Shown here piece by piece: positions 40,901 to 53,285 of a stretch of DNA of 64,000 bases. The stretch spans positions 15,607,107-15,671,106 of the forward strand of contig CM043877.1 of assembly GCA_023846275.1 (NCBI GenBank), written 5' to 3'. How positions within the stretch are numbered: position 1 is the first letter of the stretch; each line of letters begins with the position of its first letter. Source of the DNA: Vanilla planifolia. Its lineage: Eukaryota; Streptophyta; Magnoliopsida; Asparagales; Orchidaceae. The position numbers and the translations under genes were made by a program. The notes beneath the pieces were generated by a model that had not been told where the DNA came from, made no database searches, and saw only the letters and a list, made by a program, of their open reading frames with translations.

Positions 40901-42280
40901 GATTGAAATCTATATTTCTTGGTATCATACCTGTATTCGCCATGATAGTTGTAATACATGGCTGGGTTCCTGTTTTGATTTGTGGATTTGCATCAGCTGT
41001 GGGACCTTATAATACTCCTTTTCTTTCAAAGCAACTTCAATCTACTTGTTGTGAAAGTTTAGGCTTCAGAATCTATTTCCTTCTGAGTTTGTACTAAGCC
41101 TTTTTATCAATTTTAGGTTTGGGTGCCTCCTTTCCTGATTGCTTCTCATCATTCCCTTTTTGATTAAGAAACTTACCTGCATATCACTTCTCAAAATTGG
41201 TATAGCTCTAAGCCTTCTTGAGAATTTCATCCGTTGTTTTTGAAGGATACGTTGACAAAATGATTTGTTGAATCTCAAGGCATTATACCTTGTATCAAGT
41301 TTGCCATTAAGAGCAATGGGATGTGCTCAGGAAACCTTAAGGACAATGTCATTAGACCTCTATAGATATTTTTGAAGTGAATTTTTACCTTTCATTTGCA
41401 TGAAGAAACGTTTGGTATCATACTTTTTTTTTCATTCCTGATGATTGAAGTTCGGCAAGAGTGCTTAATCCTCGAGGAAACCAGTGAATATTTTACACTT
41501 TACAGCATCAAATGCTGCTTAGATGGTAATGGCAATGTCAAGTTCTTGAAGAAAGATTAGTACTTGTGGCTTTTGGTCTCTTTGTATTTATGTGGGATCT
41601 CCCGCTCGAGAATTTATGTACAAAAGTTGAATTGTTGGGTTGTCTAATGGCTCATTCCGATAGAGCCTACATTTGAACTCGTGTGAGGAGGCCCTAACAT
41701 GTGCTTTGCTGGTGTTAGACTTTGTTTGGTTGATGATTATAAGGCAAATTCACTTTTAGACAAGTATAGTGTTTGATTTGTTGTTAAGACCTGTCCTTTC
41801 AATGGAAGAGATTGTTACCTTTGGTGTTTGTCAAGGTTGTGGAGGTAGCATTACGGACTGTTGGCATCGGTGGACAAGGTTGTGTATGGCCATAACGACA
41901 ATTATGATGGGGACTACTATTATAAATTGTTGAGTCATAATTTCAAGCATTACTTGAGGTTCCTTTGCCTGGCTAGTTGGGAAGTGAGTTTGCTATAAAC
42001 CTTAAGCATCCTAATTTAAGAACCATGGGTTCTGTCTTTTAGGGTGTCCCATACATATGGTTTTGGGTGATAGTGATGGGCATACATTATTGTTGGGATG
42101 TAGGCCCATTAACAAGTTTATTAAGGTATTGGATGATAAAGAGGTGTCTAAACTACTCTAATAAGGATTTTAATGATAGGGAAACTTTAGTTTGGTATGT
42201 TTTGGTGTGGCAATATTAGTTGACAAAGGGCTTACTCCCTTAGGTTTTCATGTTAGAGAGCATTAGCTAATATGCATGGC
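37966..42280 (-). mobile_element. Ty3/gypsy (Tat/Ogre-like) fossil, gag-PR-RT-RH part (right part)
   Basis: Read on the minus strand, remains follow the Ty3/gypsy order: gag-like text at about 41700-41060; protease region at about 40900-40250 (VVLGIEALNQF followed by STLH, the phrase typical of this branch); reverse transcriptase at about 39900-39000 (LVDATIEHHYLSFLDTF...YNQI); and RNase H at about 38560-38000 (an ECEALLVGL-like segment and a later HIPR). It continues in the integrase remains at 29746-30243 on the far side of the nested element. The element is old, with many breaks. The 5' leader or LTR should lie to the right, near 42000-42860, but I could not define it. Plus-strand ORFs here (38254, 39901, 40359, 40686, 40903) are antisense noise. 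Confidence 0.8.
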
Positions 42281-42860
42281 ATGGCTATACTAATAAATAG
42301 AGGACATATTCTACTATATTTATTGCATTCTGGATGCCTAATGGGACTTATTGCGTTTAAACAATTTATCACTATTGGACTGTCCATTTGAGCCATTAGA
42401 CCATTTGATATTTCTTATTAAGCCATTTGATGTGCATGTGATGCCTCATTTGATTGCTTGCAAACTCTTATTAGACCGTTTGATTATCCATCGGATCATC
42501 TAATGCTTGCAACCCATATTTTACTCACTCTGTCATATTGTTCAATTATGCTAAATTGGATTACCTGATTACTTATTGAGCAATTGTCGAATTATATGAC
42601 AAGCATTCAATAGAACTCTCTTCTCCAACACTCTATTGGATAGTTTGATCACTCAATTAAATCGTCTGATAGAAACCTAGAGTTACATGGTCCTTTTTTT
42701 TTCACCCACGATTTTCTTTACGTAGAATTCAATTAGCGCCTCAAATTGTTACAAAAATCTTTTGCAAACCTTCTCTCTCATGTACTCTTATGCATGCATA
42801 ATTCTCTCCCAAATTCAACAAATGAATTCAAATTATAAAACATAATGGGGAATCTAACCT
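42281..42860. repeat. Degenerate short-motif array (CCATTTGAT-like)
   Basis: Between about 42380 and 42490, five CCATTTGA-type cores occur (near 42384, 42401, 42423, 42445 and 42474), most preceded by ATTAGA or ATTAAG. Weaker relatives continue to about 42680. The complement (ATCAAATGGTCTAAT) resembles units of the 20519-20829 array, so the two may be copies of one kind of LTR or leader repeat. No gene is visible. Confidence 0.4.
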
Positions 42861-44473
42861 TAAGCCCTTGTTTGCTAGTAAGCAGTACCAAATCACTTGG
42901 GGTTAGTTTAACTTTGCTATCCTTGTGTTTGTGAAAGTGAGTAAATTTCGATTTAGTTGTTATCTCATGTTAAATTTGATTATAGTGATTTTGTGTTTGT
43001 TATCTTGAGTTAAGCTATGTTAAAATAAATTTATTTTTATGACATTTATTTTGGGTTAAACAAAGTTAGTTTTTTTATGACTAACTTAATTCTATGCCAA
43101 TATAACTTATTTTTAGCGACTTTGCAATAAAAGCAACTCATATTTAAGAAAAGCCTTTAGTCTCGCTCATACTTATCTTCATTCTCATAATATTTATCAT
43201 ATTTATAATTTATATATATAATATTTAATATAAATAATTAAAATTATAATTAAAATCATGTTTAATCCATAGAATTTTAAAAAAATTCAGATGCTATACC
43301 CACAAATTTGAGATCGCACTCGTCTATTCAATCGAACTCTTTTTGGATGCATTCTCTTGAATGGTTTGCTTGTTAAAATTCCATTTTATTGCATCATTCT
43401 ATTTTAATGAGAGATGCTTGTAAAGAGAAATAGAAGTTGGATGGTGGGTAAGCTTCTTGATCACAAAGAACAAAGTTACTATATTTTCTTCTTTTTCAAC
43501 TTTTTTAATTTAAAAGTTTTAATAATGCGATTTTATTGTTCTAATGTTAATCAATTAGAAAACAAATAAATCAACCTTTAAGTAACATAAAATAAAAATT
43601 TTATATAATGATTAATGTTATAGAAGAGTTTTTGTAGTATTCCAAGTTAGAATTGATCTCAAGATTTGTATTCTTTTAATTGAATTTTAACTTGAAATGC
43701 TACAAAAATTCTTTTATAAATCAAATCATTGTATCAATGTGCATGTTCTGCTACTTAAAGGTTGGTTTATTAGTTTCTTATTCATTGACATCAAAACAAT
43801 AAAACTATATTTTTAAAACTTTTATTTTAAAAATATTAGAAAAGTAAATAAAATATAGTAATTTTTTTAATTAAAACATTTGCCCAACATCTTGTTTTTG
43901 CTTCTCTTTACAAGTATCTCCTATTAAATTGGAATGATAAAAAAAAATGTGAATAGACAAGTCATTCAAGAGAATGCATCAAGGAAGTGTTTGATTTAAT
44001 GGTAGACCATGATTTCAATTTTGTGGACATAGCATATGTATTTTTTTAATTTTGTGTGTTAAGGATGATTTTAATTTTAGTTCTACACTTTTTAATATTA
44101 ATATGTTATGTATATGTTGCAAATATAATAGATATTATGAGAATGAAAATAAATATGAGAAAAAAATGAAAGATTTTCTTAAATTTGTGTGTTGTTTTTG
44201 TTGTAAAGTAGTTAAAATTTATAATTTTAATATGAAATTAAATTAGTTGTAAAAATAAAAACTAACTCATCCTTAATTGAGAATATATGTTAAATATAAT
44301 TCATTCTAACATAGTTTAATCAAATATAATAACTAAGCTTAAAATCATTGTAATTCATTTTAGCTTAAAATATTAGCCAAATAGAATTTCACTTCCTAAC
44401 CCCAATAACACAGGGATAACTAGGTTAAATCTAATCCCAATTAACTTAAAATCACTTGTTGAATGAAGGCTTA
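42861..44473. mobile_element. Giant inverted-repeat (foldback / Tourist-like) DNA element, 1.6 kb
   Basis: The whole segment is one long imperfect palindrome. The left arm (42861 to about 43655) matches the reverse complement of the right arm (about 43683-44473) along its entire length, around a centre near 43667. Matching blocks include: the ends (TAAGCCCTTGTTTG against TAAGCCTTCATTC); TTTAACYTWGYTATCC near 42912 and 44420; CATTCTCATAATAT near 43182 and 44135; GATGCATTCTCTTGAATG near 43347 and 43980; and AACCTTTAAGTA near 43577 and 43755. Arm identity by eye is roughly 70-75%. TTA flanks both ends, which fits a PIF/Harbinger (Tourist-type) target duplication. There is no transposase, so it is non-autonomous. 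The 64-codon ORF at 44052-44246 is part of the right arm, not a gene. It could equally be two inverted copies of one smaller element. Confidence 0.85.
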
Positions 44474-45161
44474 TGGCTCGTACACATACTATGATCATTA
44501 TGACTTAATTTATCAAAATACCTCTTAAACATAATTGAATTTTTCATGTTTTATGAAGATTTGAAATTCAAATACAATGCATTTATTTAACTATATATGT
44601 AAATATGTATCTAAATTTTGAAATATTTGTTGAAAAATTGGTGTTTGATAATATGCAATAATTAAACCATTTTTTTGAATATTTAAATCCAACTTTAGGC
44701 ATAATCATGTGATTTTGGGATGACAAAACCATCTTTTGGTTGAGATGGTCCTCATGTTGGGCCCATTGCTTGTGTAGCCTGAACTAAGGTAGCCATGTGC
44801 CTTTAAAGTGCAAACCAAACGAACCCTTGCTTGCTTAAAGGAGAATACCTTGCATTAAGAGTGTAGCACATTTTAAATTCCAACTAATAGAATTGTTAAG
44901 TGTTCTTATGACATCATTTCCATCTTATTTGTTTGAACTGCACTGAGCTCATCTCATCTGCTTTACTTCATCTGTTTTATTTGAAGACAAATATAGATTC
45001 TAATGTTTAATTTCATTGGTTTTTCATAAGTTAATTTTTAGATAATTAAATGTTTCAAAACAGTAAATGTAAAGTTATTGTAAATAAATCATTCTTATTT
45101 CTTGTTTCACTTCAATTAAACAGAGAAAAAGCTGATGTAACCTTTTTTTCCATCATTGCAG
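44474..45161. other. Gene-free sequence between the foldback element and exon-like segments
   Basis: AT-rich. The phrase AACCAAACGAACCCTTG at about 44811-44828 is of the kind seen at ends of plant MITEs, but no partner end was found. Confidence 0.35.
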
Positions 45162-46010
45162 GGTTTGGAAGATCAAAGGGAGGGGGGAAAAATGCAAGAG
45201 GACAAGGTATAACTGAAATTTTTTTTCCTAGAGTAATAAATATAATATATTTGTATGTCTGATAATGAGAAAAGAAGGTCAATCTAAAAATTTTCTTTTC
45301 TTCACACTCACAGCTTTGGTAGACTGTTCATGAAATGAGTAGGGAAAGGAAAGTTCCTTAAGAGAACAAAAAGCTGCCTCTTTTGAATGTGGTGATGGAA
45401 ACATGACATGGTTTAGGGCAACACGCGCAGAGCAGTGGCCCAAGGTAGAAGATTAGTTCTACCCTTGTATCATTGTTGAAGAAGACCTCTGCTAATGGTG
45501 GAAACTTTTCTTTTCATCAGCATTTGTGGATTTGTAGTTGCATTTGTGGTCCTAAGGTAGATGGTGATCGTCGATGATGCTGGAATTGGAATTTTGTGGT
45601 ACGATTGCTTTAGTTGAAATGAAATGTTAGAGATACCGTTGAGAATTGTGGTTGGAACATTCTGGTATTGACTTGTATTCCCAACTGAGTTGATGAGTCT
45701 CATGTGTGACTCGTTACTCAAGTTTTAGTTCTTTGGTGTGTAGATGATGGCTTCGTTTTTAGAATTGAGTTTTGATCGTAATTTACTAGACATTGCTGTA
45801 TTCTGATTGCATGTTGTATCTCACCAATCTCATAGCGTTTTAACCGCTGTTGTTCAATCTGATGAATCGATAAGTTTGCTTTTACACATATGTTCTAATT
45901 CTGATGAACGACATCGCAATCCCTCTTTGCAGGATCCAGAAGCCTCCAGAAACTTGGTAGGCCATTCTTAAACCGGCCCACATTTAGCACAGGTGATGCT
46001 ACGACATTAT
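45162..46010 (+). other. Exon-like segments of an unrecognised gene or long noncoding RNA
   Basis: Higher GC than the flanks, with splice-like signals on the plus strand: TTTTTTTCCATCATTGCAG before 45162; a 45-base segment 45162-45206 open in all three frames, followed by GTATAA; a second acceptor-like CACTCACAG before about 45314; and CTCTTTGCAG before about 45931. The first segment reads G-F-G-R-S-K-G-G-G-K-type sequence in one frame, but the second soon hits stops in that continuation. I recognise no protein. It may be 3' exons of a decayed or noncoding gene, or chance. Confidence 0.2.
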
Positions 46011-49000
46011 GTGACCTCTTTTAAAAGCCTACTTGTATCCTTTGTTTTTTCTGTTAAACAATTGTCAAAAAAGAAAAATATATATAAAAAAACTAATGTT
46101 ACTTGAGCAAAAATGGATTTTTTTTAACATTGTTTATATATTTATATATTTAAAAGAATTGTTTAAAAAATAATTAAAAATCTGTTTTATTCAAGCAATG
46201 TTACTTGAACCATCATGTTGCTCAAACCACATAAGAAATCATGGTTGCATCTTTTATGGGTGTTTGTTTTCTTTATTTTTTTTAAATTTTTTTTTAATTA
46301 TAATAAAAAAAATATGTAAAATCTTTCAAAAATTAATAAAACGTGTAATTATTTACCCATTGCAATTGCATATTTATTAAATAATTGTGTAACAATAATT
46401 AGAAAAACTTGTTTTTTTTAGATAACTTTGGTTACTATATATATATATATATAATGTTATATTAATATTTATTAAATTATGATATTGATGTATAAAGTGA
46501 TGATTTTAATTGAGTAGTTTAAGTTTTTGAATTGATTGATGAATATGAGATGATGTATTAAATTCAGGTGTAGTTTAACTCAATGAAATATTTTGAGATA
46601 ATTGATAGATCAAAATGATCAAATGTGATGGTTTCGAAGGGATTGGTGGTGCATCAATGAGTCAAGAAATGAAGGAAATGAAAAAGAAGGTTATGCTTTT
46701 GATTAAGCTAATGGTTTAGTATAGAAGACAAGGTGGTTGATATAGTTGTAGCAAAGCAATTTGTGATGCTCATTGGAGTTGCACATGAGGTTTTGGTAGA
46801 GTCAATAGGATAGAAAAGTTGATGTGAGATGCCAAAGTTAACAATGATGATAGAATCTATTTGTATATACTAAATACTTGTAATATGTTTTTGTTGTATT
46901 GTAGTTAATCTAACATGAAAAGATTTTTATAGAAGAGAAAGATTTGTTAGAATATTAATCTCGTATTATATATTAATATTCAATAATAAAGGGCTGTTTC
47001 AATGTATAAAATATGTATAGAATATGATACACCTAGTTTGAACTAGAGATAAAAGTAAAAATTAAATTTTGAAATAAAAGTTTAACATGTAAATAATAGG
47101 TCCACTCAAATCCATCACAAGCATTTTGGAGACAAGTGTTTAGAGGACATGATGTACATTTGTGTGGCTATCTTCTTATATGCTATTGGCCAACAATGGA
47201 GTAGGTAGGATGCCCCACTCATATAATGTAATAATAGTGAAGCAAGTCATCATGATGGTGATGTAAACCATTTTGTATTGTTTGGTAACAACTTTTGAAA
47301 GTTGCTTATCTCACTCCATTTTATGCTCAAATGTAGTCCAATCCATTCATCACTTTTGCTTGGTTAAAATGAGCATAAGCATGTTTATAGATGCATTAAG
47401 CTATTTCATATTTTAGTCAACCAAAATAGGACTCACATCATTGAACTTTAATTAATCATCACAACACTTTGTGTGACACCTTAATACATAAAACTAGTTG
47501 CTTATTTAACATATTGTATAAAACATGAAACAATGTTAATGCAAAAAAGATAACTTTGGAACACCTTAGGTTCAAAATAGTGAATCATTGTCATATTTGA
47601 TCAATGGGTTACAACTACAAAAGTGTTTGCAAATGAGAAAAAGCTATGTTGCTCTAAGTTTTGTAGTTCTTCCACTATGAAAAAAGGGCAACCACCACCA
47701 TCACTTTTATTTCATTCAACATGCATGCTTGTTTGCCAATATTTTTTTTAAAACTAGGTGAAAAAAAGGAGAGAAATAAAATATATAAAAAAAATCTAAG
47801 ATGGGCAATTTTTTTTTACTTTTTACATGATGTGAAGGGAAAAAAAGTCTAAAAATAGGATAAGAAAGGAGTCAAATAAACAAATTCTAAGGATTAGTTT
47901 CTCTATTATTTTTTATTAAAAGTTCTTTATTTTTTTTCCTTAGAAAAACTCTTGAATAAGATTGAGTTATGAGTCATATTTATTAAAATAATTAGTAATA
48001 AAATAAACAAGTATAAGTTACATAGCATGACTTAAAGAAAAATTATATAAATAAACAAAATAAAGAACTAGTAGAAATGACAAAAGATCATAAAATAATA
48101 ACAAAAGAGTGAACAAAAAAGTCATTCAACCATTCTTAATCCAAAAAATAAGGAAGAACAAAAGTTGATTTTGTTCTTTCAAAATATTTTATCAAAAAAT
48201 AAAACATCTTATTTATTTTAAAATATCAATTATTTTATCAATATTTATTTAACATTGCACCAACTAAGTGAGAAAAGATTCTTCTCTACTCATTCAAGCC
48301 ATCATTAGTCTTATCTTTTGTATGTTCTTATATGGTTAGTCATATCATCCCTAATGCTATACACCTTGCATGAATGGGAAACATAGAGCTCACAAGTTTG
48401 AATGTTTCAACACGGATAAGTCACATTCACTCATCTCATCAAGCCACCAAGTAGGTTATACTTGAAGTTCTTAGGTTGTGTTTGGTAGCTAATTTTAAAA
48501 AGCGCTTTTTAAGCTACAAATTCAAAAGCATACAAAATGTTTTTCATAATCTTTCTTTTTTGTCACTCATTTAATTTTTTTTTGATTTTTTCTTCAAACT
48601 TTATCTCAAGAACTTAATTTCAGTTACTACTATAAAAAGATTTTTGGTCATGGTATTATGTTATTATGGTTCCTAGTTTGTTCTTAATAACAATTTTTTA
48701 ATTATTTTTTATTTTAGTTATAAAAAACATATCAAATATTATCTAAAGTTGTTTTCCCAAAACTTAATAATATTTTTAGTAACATTTTTCAACAAATTAA
48801 TTTTTTAATCAATCAATAGCTCATAAAAAAACATTTTGTCCTATAATGATCTCACCAACCTGTGTGATGTGACATCGACTTGTGAAAAGTCAAAGGAGGA
48901 TGCCATTATCCGACAAGCTTTTTCTTCATGCTAGATAGAACCATCTTGAGAATGATCCATCCCTTTGTGGTTCTTTAGGTATTTTATGAACCAACTTGGG

Positions 49001-50300
49001 CTTTATTTGACTAGAATCAAAATTTTATAAAACATTTATGACCCAATCTTGTATGTTTTTGATCAATCTAAAGAAATTGTTTGCATCCATGATTGACAAG
49101 TCAGGCTAAGCCTTAATCAGATTGAATTCGAATGAAAGGTTTACTCGAAGTCAATCAGGCTCGATGGTTATGTTCTTAAAAGACATAATAGTTTCTTTTT
49201 TTTCAATGATTACTAATGAAGTAGTACTAATTGAGATCAAGAAGACAAAAATATGTAATCAAAAGTCAATTATGTATATCATATTCTAATTGAAATTAAG
49301 TGTTAGAGATAAATTTATTATATATATTTTTAAGTTTTTATCAATATATTTATATGATTAGAGAATTATAATAATTATAAAAACAAATAGAAAAAAAAAA
49401 ATTCTTTACAAAAATTGAAGCATATTGTCTCACATAGGAGGTTATGTAATGTTCAGTAGGTAAGACTATATTATTTTGACATCCAAAACAATCAAACAAA
49501 TAACTAATTCAAATTTTGAAACTAATTTTAGTTCTAATTATAGTTAAGAGAGTAAGATATGTGTTAAAAAATTAGTTTTAGTTATATTATTAGTCAAATT
49601 TGATCTATAATTTATTCTATTCAAAATAATATGAAACCAAATCATATATACATTCAAATATACAAATAAATAGATTTCTAAAAGTATAATATCACATTTA
49701 AGTATATTTGATAGAAATGAATGATTAATTTATTTATGATAGAGAAACTAAAAGCATCTCTAATCCTTTTAGGCTAACATTATCATTATAAAATATACTA
49801 TTCTATTATTAGAAAAAGTTATGATATTAAAAATTTTATTCATTTGTTTCAACTAATCCTTAATTATTAAACAATCATATATTCTTAAAAAATAAAAATA
49901 ATTTTTTCTATGATATCTATTTGTTTTGACTTCCACTAAACTTAAAACTAAAATCCAATATCTTGTGCATGGCTTGAATTTAAATTAACTCAGCTCAAGA
50001 TCAAATTAAGCACTTCCAACTTAGAGTCAAATCGGATCAAGAATGATTAGGTTAAAATGAATTTTAAAGTAATTTATATGTAATCTTGTTAGTTTAAAGT
50101 CAAAAGAAAAGTTTATGAAAAGAAGGTTGTTTAGTTGAACAATGTTTAAAAAAAAATATCAATGTGATTAAATAAATGCTATTTTTAAATATGTTTTTAA
50201 TATTTTTTCTATGAAAATAATAAAAGTAGTGTTGAACATTTGAATAAAGTTTTTTTTCTTCATTTAATACAAATATATATATATTAAAAATTCTAAAATT
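46011..50300. other. Gene-free AT-rich intergenic sequence
   Basis: No gene is recognised. It contains a short (TA)n run at 46435-46453 and, near 48474, the phrase GGTTGTGTTTGGTAGC followed by AAAAAGCGCTTTTTAAGC, of the sort found at MITE ends; I found no convincing second end. Confidence 0.45.
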
Positions 50301-50440
50301 TACGCGTATTCGACTGGGTTGCGGCGGCGTCCCTGGTTCCCACTAGCCGTTGAGAAATGCCAACGCGGCATCGGGGTGCGTTTGTTTTCGCCGCCGCTGT
50401 TTTCGGAAATTTGATGCTTACCGCGTTTTCAAACGCGGTT
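50301..50440. other. Isolated CpG-rich patch with a hairpin
   Basis: About 140 bp of CpG-dense sequence (gcggcggcg, cgccgccgctg) stands alone in a region that is otherwise extremely AT-rich for kilobases on both sides. It contains a 20-bp inverted repeat at 50420-50439 (9-bp arms ACCGCGTTT and AAACGCGGT, 2-base loop). No ORF or family is recognised. It could be a remnant of a GC-rich transposon end or an old gene fragment. Confidence 0.5.
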
Positions 50441-53250
50441 AAGTTTTGAGTGTTATTTGTTCGTTTGGGTGGTGCGTTTTGATAATTCCTAAATAGTTAA
50501 CTTTTTAGATAAATAAACCATAGTATGATTAAAAATGCCTAAAGAAATTACAACAATTAGTAACAAATGTGATGTTGATTGATAAACTTGATAAGTTTTT
50601 TTATCATATCATAAATGTTATTAACTAAAAACTAAAAATTATGACTTATAAAAGTCGTCAATCAAATATCAATTTGTAATTTTTCTAGATTTATTCGAAG
50701 TTGATTTTTGTCAAGTTAAAATATTAAAAGTATTTTTTGATATGTAAAAGAAAGAATAAAAAGATAAGAATGTGATTATAATATAAAGTTAAGTTCTTTG
50801 TTTGTATTGATAAAGATGCTAAAATACATAACTTGATAAATAGCATTATAAAGACTCTCAAACATACTATCAATGTGCTTTATTTTATTTAATAAATTTT
50901 AATGATCTATTATGTAACTTTCAATTCATAGCTTCATAGTATTATTATTGTAAAATCATTTTAAAAAAGAGAAATAATGACAATATATTCAATTTGATTG
51001 TTAAACAATTGAGACTATGAGTTTTGGAGATAAAATTGATATTTTTTTTATTCCTAATATTTTGTTTATATACATCCTATATGGTGCTTCATTTCATATG
51101 CATCTTTATTTAAATTATATCATTTTATATTATTTTTAATATACTTATTATATATTGTGAGAATAAAATAGTTTTTTTTCTTAACTTAAATAACATAATT
51201 AAGGACTTTAGAAATAAATATTATTTTAGTCATTCAATACATCCTTTTTACATGAACAATCAAACCCTTAAAAGAATATAATTTTTTTTGTTCGCTTCAA
51301 TTGATTAGCGATGTGCGAATATGTGGGATTATTTTCATATAATTTTAGCAAGATTGTATGAGATGTTTGTCTAAGGTTATAAAATTATTTTCTAATTATA
51401 TTTAAGTCTTAAATTTAAATAGATTAAGATTTTTTCCTTTTGCAAGTGCTTCATTAACCTTTAGAGTGCATTTTAACACAATTGGCATACCAATGACTAT
51501 TGTCACAAAAAAAATTATTTTCAATAATGGTGACATTGATCTCTTGTTTGTAGGCAAGATGTCATTATTCGGTCATTTCTTGATGTCATTATTGTGTTTT
51601 TTCATTTCTTTGATGTAAAAAATTGTCAAAATATTGATCTTATATTTTCATAAAATCTTTAATGTTGCATTAGCATTTGTATGTTTATATTTCATAGAAA
51701 ATAATTTTGTTTTGTTGTTTATGAATTTCTCTTTGACTATAATTTCTTGACCTTTTATACTCTAAATTTGTCAACTAATTTCATGTGCAAGTAAGCCTAA
51801 TGTTATTAATACTATAGTGGGGAGTGAATTTTCTTCAAACATATGTATAAAATTTGAATTTGTTTGATTCTTAAGGATCAATAGAAACACCTTTTTGATG
51901 ATAAATTCAAACCGATCTTGTATCATTACATAGTTTGAATCCATTCAAACTAATATTATATTTTTTTTGTTGAAAAATATGATTGATATTACATCAAAAC
52001 TATATGTAACTTGATATATATTAAATTGTTGACTTGTATTTCACGACACTCTTCTATCTTTTCTTTCTTGTTGTTATGTTTCAATCCCTTTTCTTTTACT
52101 TTTATTCAAATCCTTTTTTGATATATTTTTTTTATGTGGATGTCACTAAAACAATTAAGATTGGCATTGTCATTATAATACTTTTGATTTGCTTAATGAT
52201 TTTTGGTTAACAAATATTATATCAAAATTGAACACTTAGCTAAAAATTTAATAAGATATCAGATAATATAACATAAATGATGGAAAGAAAAATAAATGTT
52301 ACAAATAAAAGTAAATGACAAAAAAAAAAGAAAAATAATTTAATTAATAATACATCATCATTATCAACATCTTTCTTTTATACCCAACATTGCAATAAAG
52401 AAGATGTACCGTCTTTGTTTTCTCTCTTCGAAGGAACATAATGTTAACATAAAAGTTTGGTTTATTCATATTAGGTTTAAAGACGAATTTTCTCCTATGA
52501 GTCCAAAATAAGATAAGATGATTGAATTATTTTTTTTTATAACTATCAATGATAAATTTGATATTGTCATAAATGAATTAATAAATATGACATTCACTAA
52601 ACGATGATTAACAAAATCACAAATTAGATTAAATACTATTAATTTTTACATATATATGCTTGATTTTCTATGTCCACATAAAAAATTTATTTCTACATAT
52701 TTTTAAATTAAATTATTTTTCTATCATTTTGTAAATCTTTGAAGACATAAATTAGCCAATTCAAATGGCAATTTTTATGCATATATAATTTATTTTCTAT
52801 ATCCACATAAAACAATTATTCTAACACATTTTTAAATTAAATTATTTTTCTATCATTTTGTAAATGTTTGAAAGCATAAATTAGTCAAATCGAGTCACAA
52901 TCAAACCGATTTGATTTGAAGGGGGATAAACAAAGACTAAATCAAATTGCTAACAATCTCGACTTTTGTATGACCCCATCATTAAAAAAAAAAAAAAAAA
53001 AAAATCTTTTTTACATATTATTTCAACAAAAAAACTGTTTTTTAGAAAAAATTCATGTTAAAAAAGTATTTTTTATCAAACCATAATAATTTATTAATTA
53101 TTTACATAAACCAAATTGCCAAAAAAGCATTTTTCTAATACTCCAAGCTCAAACGAACCCTTGGCTGAAACAAAGACGAGATTTTTATAAACATTTCATC
53201 ACCATTCATACAAGTAAACCACAACCTACACCCACTGCTTTAACTTATTA
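50441..53250. other. Gene-free AT-rich intergenic sequence
   Basis: No gene is seen. Long A runs occur at about 52983-53004 and 53260-53279. CAAACGAACCCTTGG at about 53151-53165 is MITE-end-like. Two imperfect direct copies of a segment of about 90 bp lie at about 52650-52750 and 52780-52870 (shared TTTTTAAATTAAATTATTTTT and CTATCATTTTGTAAAT). Confidence 0.45.
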
Positions 53251-53285
53251 TTGATGCTAAAAAAAAAAAAAAAAAAAAGAAAAAA

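Noticed and set aside
40686-41097. Plus-strand ORFs with hydrophobic stretches
   Set aside because: They are antisense to the minus-strand Ty3/gypsy fossil and fit its decayed protease/gag region.
44052-44246. Plus-strand 64-codon ORF with several Cys
   Set aside because: It lies wholly inside the right arm of the inverted-repeat element and has no independent support.
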